From: Hydractinia symbiolongicarpus
Taxonomy: Eukaryota; Cnidaria; Hydrozoa; Anthoathecata; Hydractiniidae
Assembly: GCF_029227915.1 (NCBI RefSeq)
Contig: NC_079876.1
Coordinates: 21,888,001-21,952,000 of the forward strand
Direction of reading: 5' to 3'
DNA: 64,000 nt
The translations under genes and the position numbers were made by a program. The notes beneath the pieces were generated by a model. The model was given only the letters and a program-made list of their open reading frames with translations. It ran no database searches and was not told the origin of the DNA. This document shows, one piece after another, positions 21,846 through 34,382 of this stretch; the stretch's first letter is position 1, and the number at the start of each line of letters is the position of its first letter.

Positions 21846-22924
21846 TGGTCTTACAACACTGTGAACTACGTGTAAAGGCTACTGAAGACTGTAAAATGAC
21901 CTTCTGACGCCTAATAAAGGGTTTACACGTAAATCACGTGTTTCCACGTGCCTGAGCAGGTTAACATCGGTCTATTCCTTCTACACTCAATGGACTACGA
22001 CGTCTGAACTTATTTTCCATAGCGCCATGGTCTTACAAAACAGTAAAATACCTGTAGAGGCCTCTAAAGATTGTTACATGGCCTCTTGCCGCCTAATAAA
22101 GGCTTTACTCCTAAAACACTTGATTCGACGTGTCTTAGCAGGTTACCATCGGTCTATTCCTTCCACTCCCAATGAATTACGAAGTCTCAAGACGCTTTCC
22201 ATCGCGCCATGGTCTTACAGCACAGTGAACTACGTGTAGAGGCCTCTAAAGACTGTTATATGGCCCTTTGCCACCTAACAAAGGTCCTACACGTAAATCA
22301 CATGGTTCCACGAGCCTGCGCAGGTTACCATCGGTCTATTCCTTCCACTCTCAATGGGCTACGACGTCTCAAGTTGTTTTCCATCACGCCATGGTCTCAC
22401 AACACAGTGAACTACGTGTAGAGGCCTCTAAAGATTGTTATATGGCCTGTTGCCGCCTAATAAAGGCCTTACACGTAATTCACGTGCTTTGACGTGTCTG
22501 CTCAGGTAACCATCGGTCTATTCCTACCACTCTCAATGGACTACGACGTCTCAAGTTGTTTTCCATTCCGCCATTGTTTACAACACAGTCAACTACGTGT
22601 ACGGGCCTCTAAGAGCTGTTATATGGCCTTTTACCGCCTAATAAATTCCTTACACGTAAATCACCTACCTGCGCAGTTTACCATCGGTGTATTCCATCCA
22701 CTCTCAATGGAGTAAGACGTCTCAAGTTGTTTTCCATCCCGCCATTGTTTACAACACAGTCAACTACGTGTAGAGGCCTCTAAAGATTGTTATATGGCCT
22801 GTTGCCGCCTAATAAAGGCTTTACACGTAAATCACGTGGTTCCACGTGTCTGCGCAGGTTACCATCGGTCTATTCCTACCACTCTCAATGGAATACGACG
22901 TCTCAAGTTGTTTTCCATCACGCC
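21846..22924 (+). repeat. Mixed monomers, first E-type unit
   Basis: About six monomers are present without a clear local period. They include the AAAACAGTAAAATACCTG type (landmark 22,027), a full-length unit at 22,209-22,390, and the first short E-type monomer (ATTGTTTACAACACAGTCAAC) near 22,573. The order AAAACAG type, ACAGCACAG type, CTCACAACAC type, E type is the same as at 25.3-26.0 kb and 29.8-30.5 kb. Confidence 0.75.
22573..22743 (+). repeat. E-type monomer (171 bp), recurrent short type
   Basis: E-type units start ATTGTTTACAACAC and carry AATCACCTACCTGCGCAG or AATCACTTACCTGCGCAG. They lack 10 bp covering most of the CACGTGG-tt-CCACGTG inverted repeat and one base at the landmark, giving 171 bp (checked at 39,222-39,393). 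Other diagnostic bases are GGGCCTCTAAGAGCTG and CCTATTAAATTCC. The deleted segment is near 22,665, 25,925, 27,185, 30,395, 31,107, 31,752, 34,788, 36,231, 39,311, 40,936, 43,106, 49,731, 53,647, 55,621, 57,412 and 60,112. It is absent from the first 22 kb. Confidence 0.88.
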
Positions 22925-24100
22925 ATGGTCTCAGAACACAGTGAACTAGCTGTAGAGGCCTCTAAGGCCTGTTATATGACCTTTTACCACCTAATAAAAG
23001 CCTTACACGTAAATCACGTGGTTCCACGTGCTTGCGCAGGTTACCATCGGTCTATTCCTTTTACACTCACTGGACTACGACGTTTCAAGTCGTTTTCCAT
23101 CGCGCCATGGTCTTACAACACTGTGAACTACGTGTAAAGGCTTCTGAAGACTGTAAAATGACATTCTGACGCCTAATAAAGGGTTTACACGTAAATCACG
23201 TGTTTCCACGTGCCTGAGCAGGTTAGCATCGGTCTATTCCTTCTACACTCACTGGACTACGACGTTTCAAGTCGTTTTCCATCGCGCCATGGTCTTACAA
23301 CGCAGTGAAATACGTGTAAAGGCTTCTAAGGACTGTTATATGGTCTTTTGCCGCCTAATAAAGGCCTTACACCTAAAACGCGTGGTTCGACGTGTCTGCG
23401 CAGGTTACCATCGGTCTATTCCTTCCACTCTCAATGGACTACGACGTCTCAAGTTGTTTTCCATCACGCCATGGTCTCAGAACACAGTGAACTAGCTGTA
23501 GAGGCCTCTAAGGCCTGTTATATGACCTTTTACCACCTAATAAAAGCCTTACACGTAAATCACGTGGTTCCACGTGCTTGCGCTGGTTACCATCGGTCTA
23601 TTCCTTTTACACTCACTGGACTACGACGTTTCAAGTCGTTTTCCATCGCGCCATGGTCTTACAACACTGTGAACTACGTGTAAAGGCTTCTGAAGACTGT
23701 AAAATGACATTCTGACGCCTAATAAAGGGTTTACACGTAAATCACGTGTTTCCACGTGCCTGAGCAGGTTAGCATCGGTCTATTCCTTCTACACTCACTG
23801 GACTACGACGTTTCAAGTCGTTTTCCATCGCGCCATGGTCTTACAACGCAGTGAAATACGTGTAAAGGCTTCTAAGGACTGTTATATGGTCTTTTGCCGC
23901 CTAATAAAGGCCTTACACCTAAAACGCGTGGTTCGACGTGTCTGCGCAGGTTACCATCGGTCTATTCCTTCCACTCTCAATGGACTACGACGTCTCAAGT
24001 TGTTTTCCATCACGCCATGGTCTCACAACACAGTGAACTACCTGTAGAGGCCTCTAAGGCCTGTTATATGACCTTTTACCACCTAATAAAAGCCTTACAC
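22925..24100 (+). repeat. 546-bp trimeric HOR, about two copies
   Basis: The rare variant GTCTCAGAACACAGTG with GAACTAGCTG occurs at 22,927 and 23,473, 546 bp apart. The following landmarks 23,289 and 23,835 keep the same spacing. A third partial copy at about 24,019 has GTCTCACAACAC and GAACTACCTG instead. The copies differ at a handful of positions (for example CGCAGG against CGCTGG near 23,035/23,581). Confidence 0.9.
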
Positions 24101-26400
24101 GTAAATCACGTGGTCCACGTGCCTGCGCAGGTTAGCATCGGTCTATTCCTTCTACACTCACTGGACTACGACGTTTCAAGTCGTTTTCCAACGCGCCATG
24201 GTCTTACAACGCGGTGAAATACGTGTAAAGGCTTATAAGGACTGTTATATGGCCTTTTGCCGCCTAATTAAGGCTTTACACCTAAAACACGTTGTTCGAC
24301 GTGTCTGCGCAGGTTACCATCGGTCTATTCCTTCCACTCTCAATGGAGTACGACGTTTCAAGTCGTTTTCCATCGCGCCATGGTCTTACAACGCAGTGAA
24401 ATACGTGTAAAGGCCTCTAAAGATTGTTATATGGCCCTTTGCCACTAAATAAAAGCCTTACACATAAATCACGTGGTTCCACGTACTTCCGCAGGTCAAC
24501 ATCGGTGTATTCCTTCTACACTCAATGGACTACGACGTCTGAACTTATTTTCCATAGCGCCATGGTCTTACAAAACAGTAAAATACCTGTAGAGGCCTCT
24601 AAAGATTGTTACATGGCCTCTTGCCGCCTAATAAAGGCTTTACACCTAAAACACTTGATTCGACGTGTCTTAGCAGGTTACCATCGGTCTATTCCTTCCA
24701 CTCCCAATGAACTACGACCTCTCAAGACGCTTTCCATCGCGCCATGGTCTTACAGCACAGTGAACTACGTGTAAAGGCCTCTCAGGACTGTTATATGGCC
24801 CTTTACCAACTAACAAAGGCCCTACACGTAAATCACGTGTTCCACGTGCCTACGCAGTTTACCATCGGTCTATTCCTTCCACTCTCCATGGGCTACGACG
24901 TCTCAAGTTGTTTTCCATCCCTCCGTGGTCTTACATCACAGTGAACTACGTGTAGAGGCCTCTTAGGGCTGTTATATGACCTTTTATCACCTAATAAAAC
25001 CCTTACACGTAAAACATGTGGTTCCATGTGTTAGCTCAGGTAAACATCGGTCTATTCCTTCTACACTCACTGGACTACGACGTTTCAAGTCGTTTTCCAT
25101 CGCGCCATGGTCTTACAACGCAGTGAAATACGTGTAAAGGCCTCTAAAGATTGTTATATGGCCCTTTGCCACTAAATAAAAGCCTTACACATAAATCACG
25201 TGGTTCCACGTACTTCCGCAGGTCAACATCGGTGTATTCCTTCTACACTCAATGGACTACGACGTCTGAACTTATTTTCCATAGCGCCATGGTCTTACAA
25301 AACAGTAAAATACCTGTAGAGGCCTCTAAAGATTGTTACATGGCCTCTTGCCGCCTAATAAAGGCTTTACACCTAAAACACTTGATTCGACGTGTCTTAG
25401 CAGGTTACCATCGGTCTATTCCTTCCACTCCCAATGAACTACGACCTCTCAAGACGCTTTCCATCGCGCCATGGTCTTACAGCACAGTGAACTACGTGTA
25501 GAGGCCTCTAAAGACTGTTATATGGCCCTTTGCCACCTAACAAAGGTCCTACACGTAAATCACGTGGTTCCACGAGCCTGCGCAGGTTACCATCGGTCTA
25601 TTCCTTCCACTCTCAATGGGCTACGACGTCTCAAGTTGTTTTCCGTCACGACATGGTCTCACAACACAGTGAACTACGTGTAGAGGCCTCTAAAGATTGT
25701 TATATGGCCTGTTGCCGCCTAATAAAGGCCTTACACGTAATTCACGTGCTTCGACGTGTCTGCGCAGGTAACCATCGGTCTATTCCTACCACTCTCAATG
25801 GACTACGACGTCTCAAGTTGTTTTCCATTCCGCCATTGTTTACAACACTGTCAACTATGTGTACGGGCCTCTAAGAGCTGTTATATGGCTTTTTACCGCC
25901 TATTAAATTCCTTACACGTAAATCACTTACCTGCGCAGTTTACCATCGGTGTATTCCTTCCACTCTCAATGGAGTAAGACGTCTCAAGTTGTTTTCCATC
26001 CCGCCATTGTTTACAACACAGTCAACTACGTGTAGAGGCCTCTAAAGATTCTTATATGGCCTGTTGCCGCCTAATAAAGGCTTTACACGTAATTCACGTG
26101 GTTCGACGTGTCTGCGCAGGTTACCATCGGTCTATTCCTACCACTCTCAATGGAATACGACGTCTCAAGACGCTTTACATCGCGCCATGGTCTTACAACA
26201 CAGTAAAATACGTGTAGAGGCCTCTAAAGATTGTTACATGGCCAGTTGCCGCCTAATAAAGGCTTTACACGTAATTCACGTGGTTCGACGTGTCTGCGCA
26301 GGTTACCATCGTTCTATTCCTGCCACACTCAACGGACTACGATGTCTCAAGTCGTTTTCTGGCGCACCGTGGTCTTACAGCACAGTGAACTACGTGTAGA
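24100..26400 (+). repeat. 727-bp tetramer pair and donor of a 4,468-bp duplication
   Basis: About 24,384-24,760 matches about 25,111-25,487 at an offset of 727 bp (four monomers minus one base). About 24,830-26,390 then matches about 29,300-30,860 at a constant offset of 4,468 bp. The shared series is TpG type, ACTAAATAAAAGCC type, AAAACAG type, ACAGCACAG type, CTCACAACAC type, E type. One clear difference is GGACTACGACG near 25,800 against GGAGTAAGACG near 30,268. Confidence 0.86.
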
Positions 26401-29300
26401 GGCCTCTTAGGGCTGTTATATGACCTTTTACCACCTAATAAAAGCCTTACACGTAAAACATGTGGTTCCATGTGTTAGCTCAGGTAAACATCGGTCTATT
26501 CCTTCTACACTCACTGGACTACGACGTTTCAAGTCGTTTTCCATCGCGCCATGGTCTTACAACGCAGTGAAATACGTGTAAAGGCCTCTAAAGATTGTTA
26601 TATGGCCCTTTGCCACTAAATAAAATCCTTACACATAAATCACGTGGTTCCACGTACTTCCGCAGGTCAACATCGGTGTATTCCTTCTACACTCAATGGA
26701 CTACGACGTCTGAACTTATTTTCCATAGCGCCATGGTCTTACAAAACAGTAAAATACCCGTAGAGACCTCTAAAGATTGTTACATGGCCTCTTGCCGCCT
26801 AATAAAGGCTTTACTCCTAAAACACTTGATTCGACGTGTCTTAGCAGGTTACCATCGGTCTATTCCTTCCACTCCCAATGAACTACGACGTCTCAAGTTG
26901 TTTTCCATCACGACATGGTCTCACAACACAGTGAACTACGTATAGAGGCCTCTAAAGATTGTTATATGGCCTGTTGCCGCCTAATAAAGGCCTTACACGT
27001 AATTCACGTGCTTCGACGTGTGTGCGCAGGTAACCATCGGTCTATTCCTACCACTCTCAATGGACTACGACGTCTCAAGTTGTTTTCCATTCCGCCATTG
27101 TTTACAACACAGTCAACTACGTGTACGGGCCTCTAAGAGCTGTTATATTGCCTTTTACCGCCTATTAAATTCCTTACACGTAAATCACCTACCTGCGCAG
27201 TTTACCATCGGCGTACTCCTTCCACTCTCAATGGAGTAAGACGTCTCAAGTTGTTTTCCATCCCGCCATTGTTTACAACACAGTCAACTACGTGTAGAGG
27301 CCTCTAAAGATTGTTATATGGCCTGTTGCCGCCTAATAAAGGCTTTACACGTAATTCACGTGGTTCCACGTGTCTGCGCAGGTTACCATCGGTCTATTCC
27401 TACCACTCTCAATGGACTACGACGTCTGAACTCATTTTCCATAGCGCGATGGTCTTACAACGCAGTGAAATACGTGTAAAGGCCTTTAAGGACTGTTATA
27501 TGGCCTTTTGCCGCCTAATGAAGGCCTTACACCAAAAACACGTGGTTCGACGTGTCTGCGCAGGTTACCATCGATCTATTCCTTCCACCTTCAATTGACT
27601 ACGAGGTCTCAAGTCACTTTCCAACGCGCCATGGTGTTACAACATAGTGAACTACGTGTAGAGGCCTCTAAAGACTGTTATATGGCCCTTTGCCAACTAA
27701 CAAAGGCCCTACACGTAAATCACGTGGTTCCACGTGCCTGCCCATGTTAGCATCGGTCTATTCCTTTTACACTCACTGGACTACGACGTTTCAAGTCGTT
27801 TTCCATCACGCCATGGTCTTACAACACTGTGAACTACGTGTAAAGGCTTCTGAAGACTGTAAAATGAAATTCTGACGCCTAATAAAGGGTTTACACGTAA
27901 ATCACGTGTTTCCACGTGCCTGAGCGGGTTAGCATCGGTCTATTCCTTCTACACTCACTGGACTACGACGTTTCAAGTCGTTTTCCATTGCGCCATGGTC
28001 TTACAACGCAGTGAACTACGTGTAGAGGCCTCTAAGGGCTGCTATATGACCTTTTACCACCTAATAAAAGCCTTACACGTAAATCACGTGGTTCCACTCA
28101 ATGAACTACTATGTCTCAAGTCGTTTTCCATCGCGCCATGGTCTTACAGCACAGTGAACTACGTGTAGAGGCCTCTAAGGGCTGTTATATGACCTTTTAT
28201 CACCTAATACAAGCCTTACACGTAAATCACGAGGTTCCACGTACTTCTGCAGGTTAACATCGGTCTATTCCTCCTACTCTCAATGGACTACGATGTCTCA
28301 AGTTGTTTTCCATCACGCCATGGTCTCACAACACAGTGAACTACCTGTAGAGGCCTCTAAGGCCTGTTATATGACCTTTTACCACCTAATAAAAGCCTTA
28401 CACGTAAATCACGTGGTTCCACGTGCCTGCGCAGGTTAGCATCGGTCTATTCCTTCTACACTCACTGGACTACGACGTTTCAAGTCGTTTTCCATCGCGC
28501 CATGGTCTTGCAACGCGGTGAAATACGTGTAAAGGCTTATAAGGACTGTTATATGGCCTTTTGCCGCCTAATAAAGGCTTTACACCTAAAACACATTGTT
28601 CGACGTGTCTGCGCAGGTTACCATCGGTCTATTCCTTCCACTCTCAATGGACTACGACGTCTCAAGTCGATTTCCAACGCGCCATGGTCTTACAACATAG
28701 TGAACTACGTGTAGAGGCCTCTAAAGACTGTTATATGGCCCTTTGCCACATAACAAAGGTCCTACACGTAAATCACGTGGTTCCACGAGCCTGCGCAGGG
28801 GACCATCGGTCTATTCCTTCCACTCTCAATGGGCTACGACGTCTCAAGTTGTTTTCCATCACGCCATGGTCTCACAACACAGTGAACTACCTGTAGAGGC
28901 CTCTAAGGCCTGTTATATGACCTTTTACCACCTAATAAAAGCCTTACACGTAAAACATGTGGTTCCATGTGTTAGCCCAGGTAAACATCGGTCTATTCCT
29001 TCTACACTCACTGGACTACGACGTTTCAAGTCGTCTTACAACGCAGTGAAATACGTGTAAAGGCCTCTAAGAACTGTTATATGGCCTTTTGCCGCCTAAT
29101 AAAGGCCTCACACCTAAAACACGTGGTTCGACGTGTCTGCGCAGGTTACCATCGGTCTATTCCTTCCACTCTCAATGGACTACGAGGTCTCAAGTCGCTT
29201 TCCAACGCGCGATGGTCTTACAACATAGTGAACTACGTGTAGAGGCCTCTAAAGACTGTTATATGGCCCTTTGCCAACTAACAAAGGCCCTACACGTAAA
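26400..29300 (+). repeat. Mosaic region between the 4,468-bp copies
   Basis: This stretch mixes monomers of several families. E-type units lie near 27,090. A run typical of the 2-18 kb family (GGCCTTTAAGG type, GTGTTACAACATAG type, AAATGACATTC-like type) spans about 27,450-27,960. A 143-bp truncated junction lies near 28,091, and TTATAAGGACTG and 18-bp-deleted monomers follow near 28,500-29,040. Finding the 2-18 kb family as a three-to-five-monomer insert 10 kb away shows exchange of small blocks. Confidence 0.75.
28866..29029 (+). repeat. 164-bp monomer with 18-bp tail deletion, recurrent
   Basis: The tail runs CAAGTCGTCTTACAACGCAG, missing the usual TTTTCCATCGCGCCATGG between CAAGTCG and TCTTAC (18 bp). 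The next unit therefore lacks its ATGG landmark. The same junction is near 29,031, 51,937, 53,191, 55,167, 56,957, 59,657 and, slightly changed, 63,449. It is a lineage marker shared by the 29-kb mosaic, the 50-61 kb HOR and the right edge. Confidence 0.87.
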
Positions 29301-30860
29301 TCACGTGTTCCACGTGCCTACACAGTTTACCATCGGTCTATTCCTTCCACTCTCCATGGGCTACGACGTCTCAAGTTGTTTTCCATCCCTCCGTGGTCTT
29401 ACATCACAGTGAACTACGTGTAGAGGCCTCTTAGGGCTGTTATATGACCTTTTATCACCTAATAAAAGCCTTACACGTAAAACATGTGGTTCCATGTGTT
29501 AGCTCAGGTAAACATCGGTCTATTCCTTCTACACTCACTGGACTACGACGTTTCAAGTCGTTTTCCATCGCGCCATGGTCTTACAACGCAGTGAAATACG
29601 TGTAATGGCCTCTAAAGATTGTTATATGGCCCTTTGCCACTAAATAAAAGCCTTACACATAAATCACGTGGTTCCACGTACTTCCGCAGGTCAACATCGG
29701 TGTATTCCTTCTACACTCAATGCACTACGACGTCTGAACTTATTTTCCATAGCGCCATGGTCTTACAAAACAGTAAAATACCTGTAGAGGCCTCTAAAGA
29801 ATGTTACATGGCCTCTCGCCGCCTAATAAAGGCTTTACTCCTAAAACACTTGATTCGACGTGTCTTAGCAGGTTACCATCGGTCTATTCCTTCCACTCCC
29901 AATGAACTACGACCTCTCAAGACGCTTTCCATCGCGCCATGGTCTTACAGCACAGTGAACTACGTGTAGAGGCCTCTAAAGACTGTTATATGGCCCTTTG
30001 CCACCTAACAAAGGTCCTACACGTAAATCACGTGGTTCCACGAGCCTGCGCAGGTTACCATCGGTCTATTCCTTCCACTCTCAATGGGCTACGACGTCTC
30101 AAGTTGTTTTCCGTCACGACATGGTCTCACAACACAGTGAACTACGTGTAGAGGCCTCTAAAGATTGTTATATGGCCTGTTGCCGCCTAATAAAGGCCTT
30201 ACACGTAATTCACGTGCTTCGACGTGTCTGCGCAGGTAACCATCGGTCTATTCCTACCACTCTCAATGGAGTAAGACGTCTCAAGTTGTTTTCCATCCCG
30301 CCATTGTTTACAACACAGTCAACTACGTGTACGGGCCTCTAAGAGCTGTTATATGGCTTTTTACCGCCTATTAAATTCCTTACACGTAAATCACTTACCT
30401 GCGCAGTTTACCATCGGTGTATTCCTTCCACTCTCAATGGAGTAAGACGTCTCAAGTTGTTTTCCATCCCGCCATTGTTTACAACACAGTCAACTACGTG
30501 TAGAGGCCTCTAAAGATTCTTATATGGCCTGTTGCCGCCTAATAAAGGCTTTACACGTAATTCACGTGGTTCGACGTGTCTGCGCAGGTTACCATCGGTC
30601 TATTCCTACCACTCTCAATGGAATACGACGTCTCAAGACGCTTTACATCGCGCCATGGTCTTACAACACAGTAAAATACGTGTAGAGGCCTCTAAAGATT
30701 GTTACATGGCCAGTTGCCGCCTAATAAAGGCTTTACACGTAATTCACGTGGTTCGACGTGTCTGCGCAGGTTACCATCGTTCTATTCCTGCCACACTCAA
30801 CGGACTACGATGTCTCAAGTCGTGTTTTGGCGCACCGTGGTCTTACAGCACAGTGAACTA
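29300..30860 (+). repeat. Copy of 24.8-26.4 kb segment, 4,468 bp away
   Basis: Landmarks at 29,619, 29,939, 29,998 and 30,532 correspond to 25,151, 25,471, 25,530 and 26,064, all 4,468 bp apart. Substitutions are few and scattered (for example CACGTGTAATGGCC near 29,605). At the right end the copies part near 30,860: the 26.4-kb copy continues CCTCTTAGGGCTG, the other CCTCTCAGGACTG. Confidence 0.87.
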
Positions 30861-31489
30861 CGTGTAAAGGCCTCTCAGGACTGTTATATGGCCCTTTACC
30901 AACTAACAAAGGCCCTACACGTAAATCACGTGTTCCACGTGCCTACGCAGTTTACCATCGGTCTATTCCTACCACTCTCAATGGACTACGACGTCTCAAG
31001 TTGTTTTCCATTCCGCCATTGTTTACAACACAGTCAACTACGTGTACGGGCCTCTAAGAGCTGTTATATGGCCTTTTACCGCCTATTAAATTCCTTACAC
31101 GTAAATCACCTACCTGCGCAGTTTACCATCGGTGTATTCCTTCCACTCTCAATGGAGTAAGACGTCTCAAGTTGTTTTCCATCCCGCCATTGTTTACAAC
31201 ACAGTCACCTACGTGTAGAGGCCTCTAAAGATTGTTATATGGCCTGTTGCCGCCTAATAAAGGCTTTACACGTAATTCACGTGGTTCCACGTGTCTGCGC
31301 AGGTTACCATCGGTCTATTCCTACCACTCTCAATGGACTACGATGTCTCAAGTTGTTTTCCATCACGCCATGGTCTTACAACATAGTGAACTACGTGTAG
31401 AGGCCTCTAAAGGCTGTTATATGGCCCTTTGCCAACTAACAAAGGCCCTACACGTAAATCACGTGGTTCCACGTGCCTGCGCAGGTTAC

Positions 31490-31520
31490 CATCGGTCTAA
31501 TACTACGTGCAGAGGCCTCT
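31490..31520 (+). repeat. 70-bp deletion junction between monomer types
   Basis: GGTCTAATACTACGTGCAG joins the second half of one monomer to about position 21 of the next. The spacing of landmarks 31,370 to 31,664 is 294 bp, against 364 for two units, so 70 bp is missing. The unit that follows is the divergent D type (GTTAGATGGCC...GACGTCTAGTAAA). Confidence 0.83.
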
Positions 31521-31663
31521 AAAGACTGTTAGATGGCCTTTTGACGTCTAGTAAATACTTTACACGTAAATCACGTGGTTCCACGTGCCTGCGCATTTTA
31601 TCATCAGTACAGTCCTTCCGCCATAAATGGACTAAAACGTCTCAAGTGGTTTTCCATTCCGCC
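31520..31663 (+). repeat. D-type divergent monomer
   Basis: D-type units read GTTAGATGGCC, TTTTGACGTCTAGTAAA, then TTTATCATC-(A/G)GTACAGTCC and CGCCATAAATGG-(A/C)CTAAAACG in place of the common ACCATCGGTCTATTCC and CTCAATGGACTACGACG. Full D units are 182 bp (53,377-53,558 checked). Relatives lie near 44,200, 46,740, 53,400-53,558, 55,370-55,540, 57,160-57,330, 59,860-60,030 and 63,820-64,000. They are usually followed directly by an E-type unit. Confidence 0.85.
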
Positions 31664-34189
31664 ATTGTTTACAACACTGTCAACTACGTGTACGGGCCTT
31701 TAAGAGCTGTTATATGGCTTTTTACCGCCTATTAAATTCCTTACACGTAAATCACTTACCTGCGTAGTTTACCATCGGTGTATTCCTTCCACTCTCAATG
31801 GAATACGACGTCTCAAGAGGCTTTACATCGCGCCATGGTCTTACAACACAGTAAAATACGTGTAGAGGCCTCTAAAGATTGTTACATGGCCAGTTGCCGC
31901 CTAATAAAGGCTTTACACGTAATTCACGTGGTTCGACGTGTCTGCGCAGGTTACCATCGGTTTATTCCTGCCACACTCAACGGACTACGATGTCTCAAGT
32001 CGTTTTCTGGCGCACCGTGGTCTTACAGCACAGTGAACTACGTGTAAAGGCCTCTCAGGACTGTTATATGGCCCTTTACCAACTAACAAAGGCCCTACAC
32101 GTAAATCACGTGTTCCACGTGCCTACACAGTTTACCATCGGTCTATTCCTTCCACTCTCCATGGGCTACGACGTCTCAAGTTGTTTTTCATCACTCCGTG
32201 GTCTTACATCACAGTGAACTACGTGTAGAGGCCTCTTAGGGCTGTTATATGACCTTTTACCACCTAATAAAAGCCTTACACGTAAAACATGTGGTTCCAT
32301 GTATTAGCTCAGGTAAACATCGGTGTATTCCTCCTACACTCAATGGACTTCTACGTCTCAAGTCGTTTTCCATAGCGCGATGGTCTTACAACACAGTAAA
32401 ATACGTGCAGAGGCCACTGAAGATTCTTATATGGTCTGTTGCCGCCTAATAAAGGCTTTACACGTAATTCACGTGGTTCGACGTGTCTGCGCAGGTTACC
32501 ATCGGTCTATTCCTACCACTCTCAATGGAATACGACGTCTCAAGACGCTTTACATCGCGCCATGGTCTTACAACACAGTAAAATACGTGTAGAGGCCTCT
32601 AAAGATTGTTACATGGCCAGTTGCCGCCTAATAAAGGCTTTACACGTAATTCACGTGGTTCGACGTGTCTGCGCAGGTTTCCATCGGTCTGTTCCTGCCA
32701 CACTCAACGGACTACGATGTCTCAAGTCGTTTTCTGGCGCACCGTGGTCTTACAGCACAGTGAACTACGTGTAAATGCCTCTCAGGACTGTTATATGGCC
32801 CTTTACCAACTAACAAAGGCCCTACACGTAAATCACGTGTTCCACGTGCCTACGCAGTTTACCATCGGTCTATTCCTTCAACTCTCCATGGGCTACGACG
32901 TCTCAAGTTGTTTTTCATCACTCCGTGGTCTTACATCACAGTGAACTACGTGTAGAGGCCTCTTAGGGCTGTTATATGACCTTTTACCACCTAATAAAAG
33001 CCTTACACGTAAAACATGTGGTTCCATGTGTTAGCTCAGGTAAACATCGGTCTATTCCTTCTACACTCACTGGACTACGACGTTTCAAGTCGTTTTCCAT
33101 CGCGCCATGGTCTTACAACGCAGTGAAATACGTGTAAAGGCCTCTAAAGATTGTTATATGGCCCTTTGCCACTAAATAAAAGCCTTACACATAAATCACG
33201 TGGTTCCACGTACTTCCGCAGGTCAACATCGATGTATTCCTCCTACACTCAATGGACTTCTACGTCTCAAGTCGTTTTCCATCGCACCATGGTCTTACAA
33301 CGCAGTGAAATACGTGTAAAGGCCTTTAAGGACTGTTATATGACCTTTTACCACCTAATAAAAGCCTTACACGTAAATCATGTGGTTCCATGTGTTAGCT
33401 CAGGTAAACATCGGTCTATTCCTACCACTCTCAATGGACTACGACGTCTGAACTCATTTTCCATAGCGCGATGGTCTTACAACACAGTAAAATACGTGCA
33501 GAGGCCACTGAAGATTGTTATATGGTCTGTTGCCGTCTAATAAAGGCTTTACACGTAATTCACGTGGTTCGACGTGTCTGCGCAGGTTACCATCGGTCTA
33601 TTCCTACCACTCTCAATGGAATACGACGTCTCAAGACGCTTTACATCGCGCCATAGTCTTACAGCACAGTGAACTGCGTGTAGAGGCCTCTAAGGGCTGT
33701 TATATGACCTTTTACCACCTAATAAAAGCCTTACACGTAAATCATGTGGTTCCGCGTACTTCCGCAGGTTAGCATCGGTCTATTCCTTTTACACTCACTG
33801 GACTACGACGTTTCAGGTCGTTTTCCATCGCGCCATGGTCTTACAACACTGTGAACTACGTGTAAAGGCTTCTGAAGACTGTAAAATGACATTCTGACGC
33901 CTAATACAGGGTTTACACGTAAATCACGTGTTTCCACGTGCCTGAGCAGGTTAACATCGCTCTATTCCTTCTACACTCAATGGACTACGACGTTTGAACT
34001 TATTTTCCATCGCGCCATGGTCTTACAGCACAGTGAACTACGTGTAGAGGCCTCTAAGGGCTGTTATATGACCTTTTATCACCTAATACATGCCTTACAC
34101 GTAAATCACGTGGTTCCACGTACTTCCGCAGGTTAACATCGGTCTATTCCTTCTACACTCAATGGACTACGACGTCTGAACTTATTTTC

Positions 34190-34222
34190 CATTGCATACA
34201 AAACATAGCATACAAAACAGTA
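34190..34222 (+). repeat. Rearranged landmark with 14-bp period duplication
   Basis: Where a monomer of this type normally has CCATAGCGCCATGGTCTTACAAAAC, this copy has GCATACAAAACA at 34,194-34,205 and again at 34,208-34,219, separated by TA. The landmark ATGGTC is lost. I saw this arrangement only once in the window, so it is a private mutation not spread by homogenisation. Confidence 0.85.
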
Positions 34223-34365
34223 AAATACCTGTAGAGGCCTCTAAAGATTGTTACATGGCCTTTTGCCGCCTAATAAAGGCTTTACTCCTAAAACACTTGA
34301 TTCGACGTGTCTTAGCAGGTTACCATCGGTCTATTCCTTCCACTCCCAATGAACTACGACGTCTC

Positions 34366-34382
34366 AAGACGCTAAAGACTGT
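34366..34382 (+). repeat. 51-bp deletion junction
   Basis: CAAGACGCTAAAGACTG joins the tail of one monomer to about M41 of the next, losing the whole TTCCATCGCGCCATGG...GAGGCCTCT section (about 51 bp). CT is present at both breakpoints. It lies one monomer downstream of the rearranged landmark at 34,190. Confidence 0.82.

Noticed and set aside
27880-27940. CENP-B-box-like sequence (CGGG at about 27,926 and TTCGACGTGTCTGCGC in many monomers)
   Set aside because: The canonical box needs TTCG, then A, then CGGG at fixed spacing. TTCGACGTG lacks the A and the CGGG; the single GAGCGGG has no TTCG at the right distance.
30699-31160. 153-codon reading frame, the longest in the window, and some 200 other frames of 60-130 codons on the + strand
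   Set aside because: They are frame-rotated translations of the satellite monomer. Lengths are set by stop positions in monomer types, sequences repeat the same motifs in shifted order, many rely on TTG starts, and no recognised domain appears. One-strand bias only reflects the single orientation of the array.
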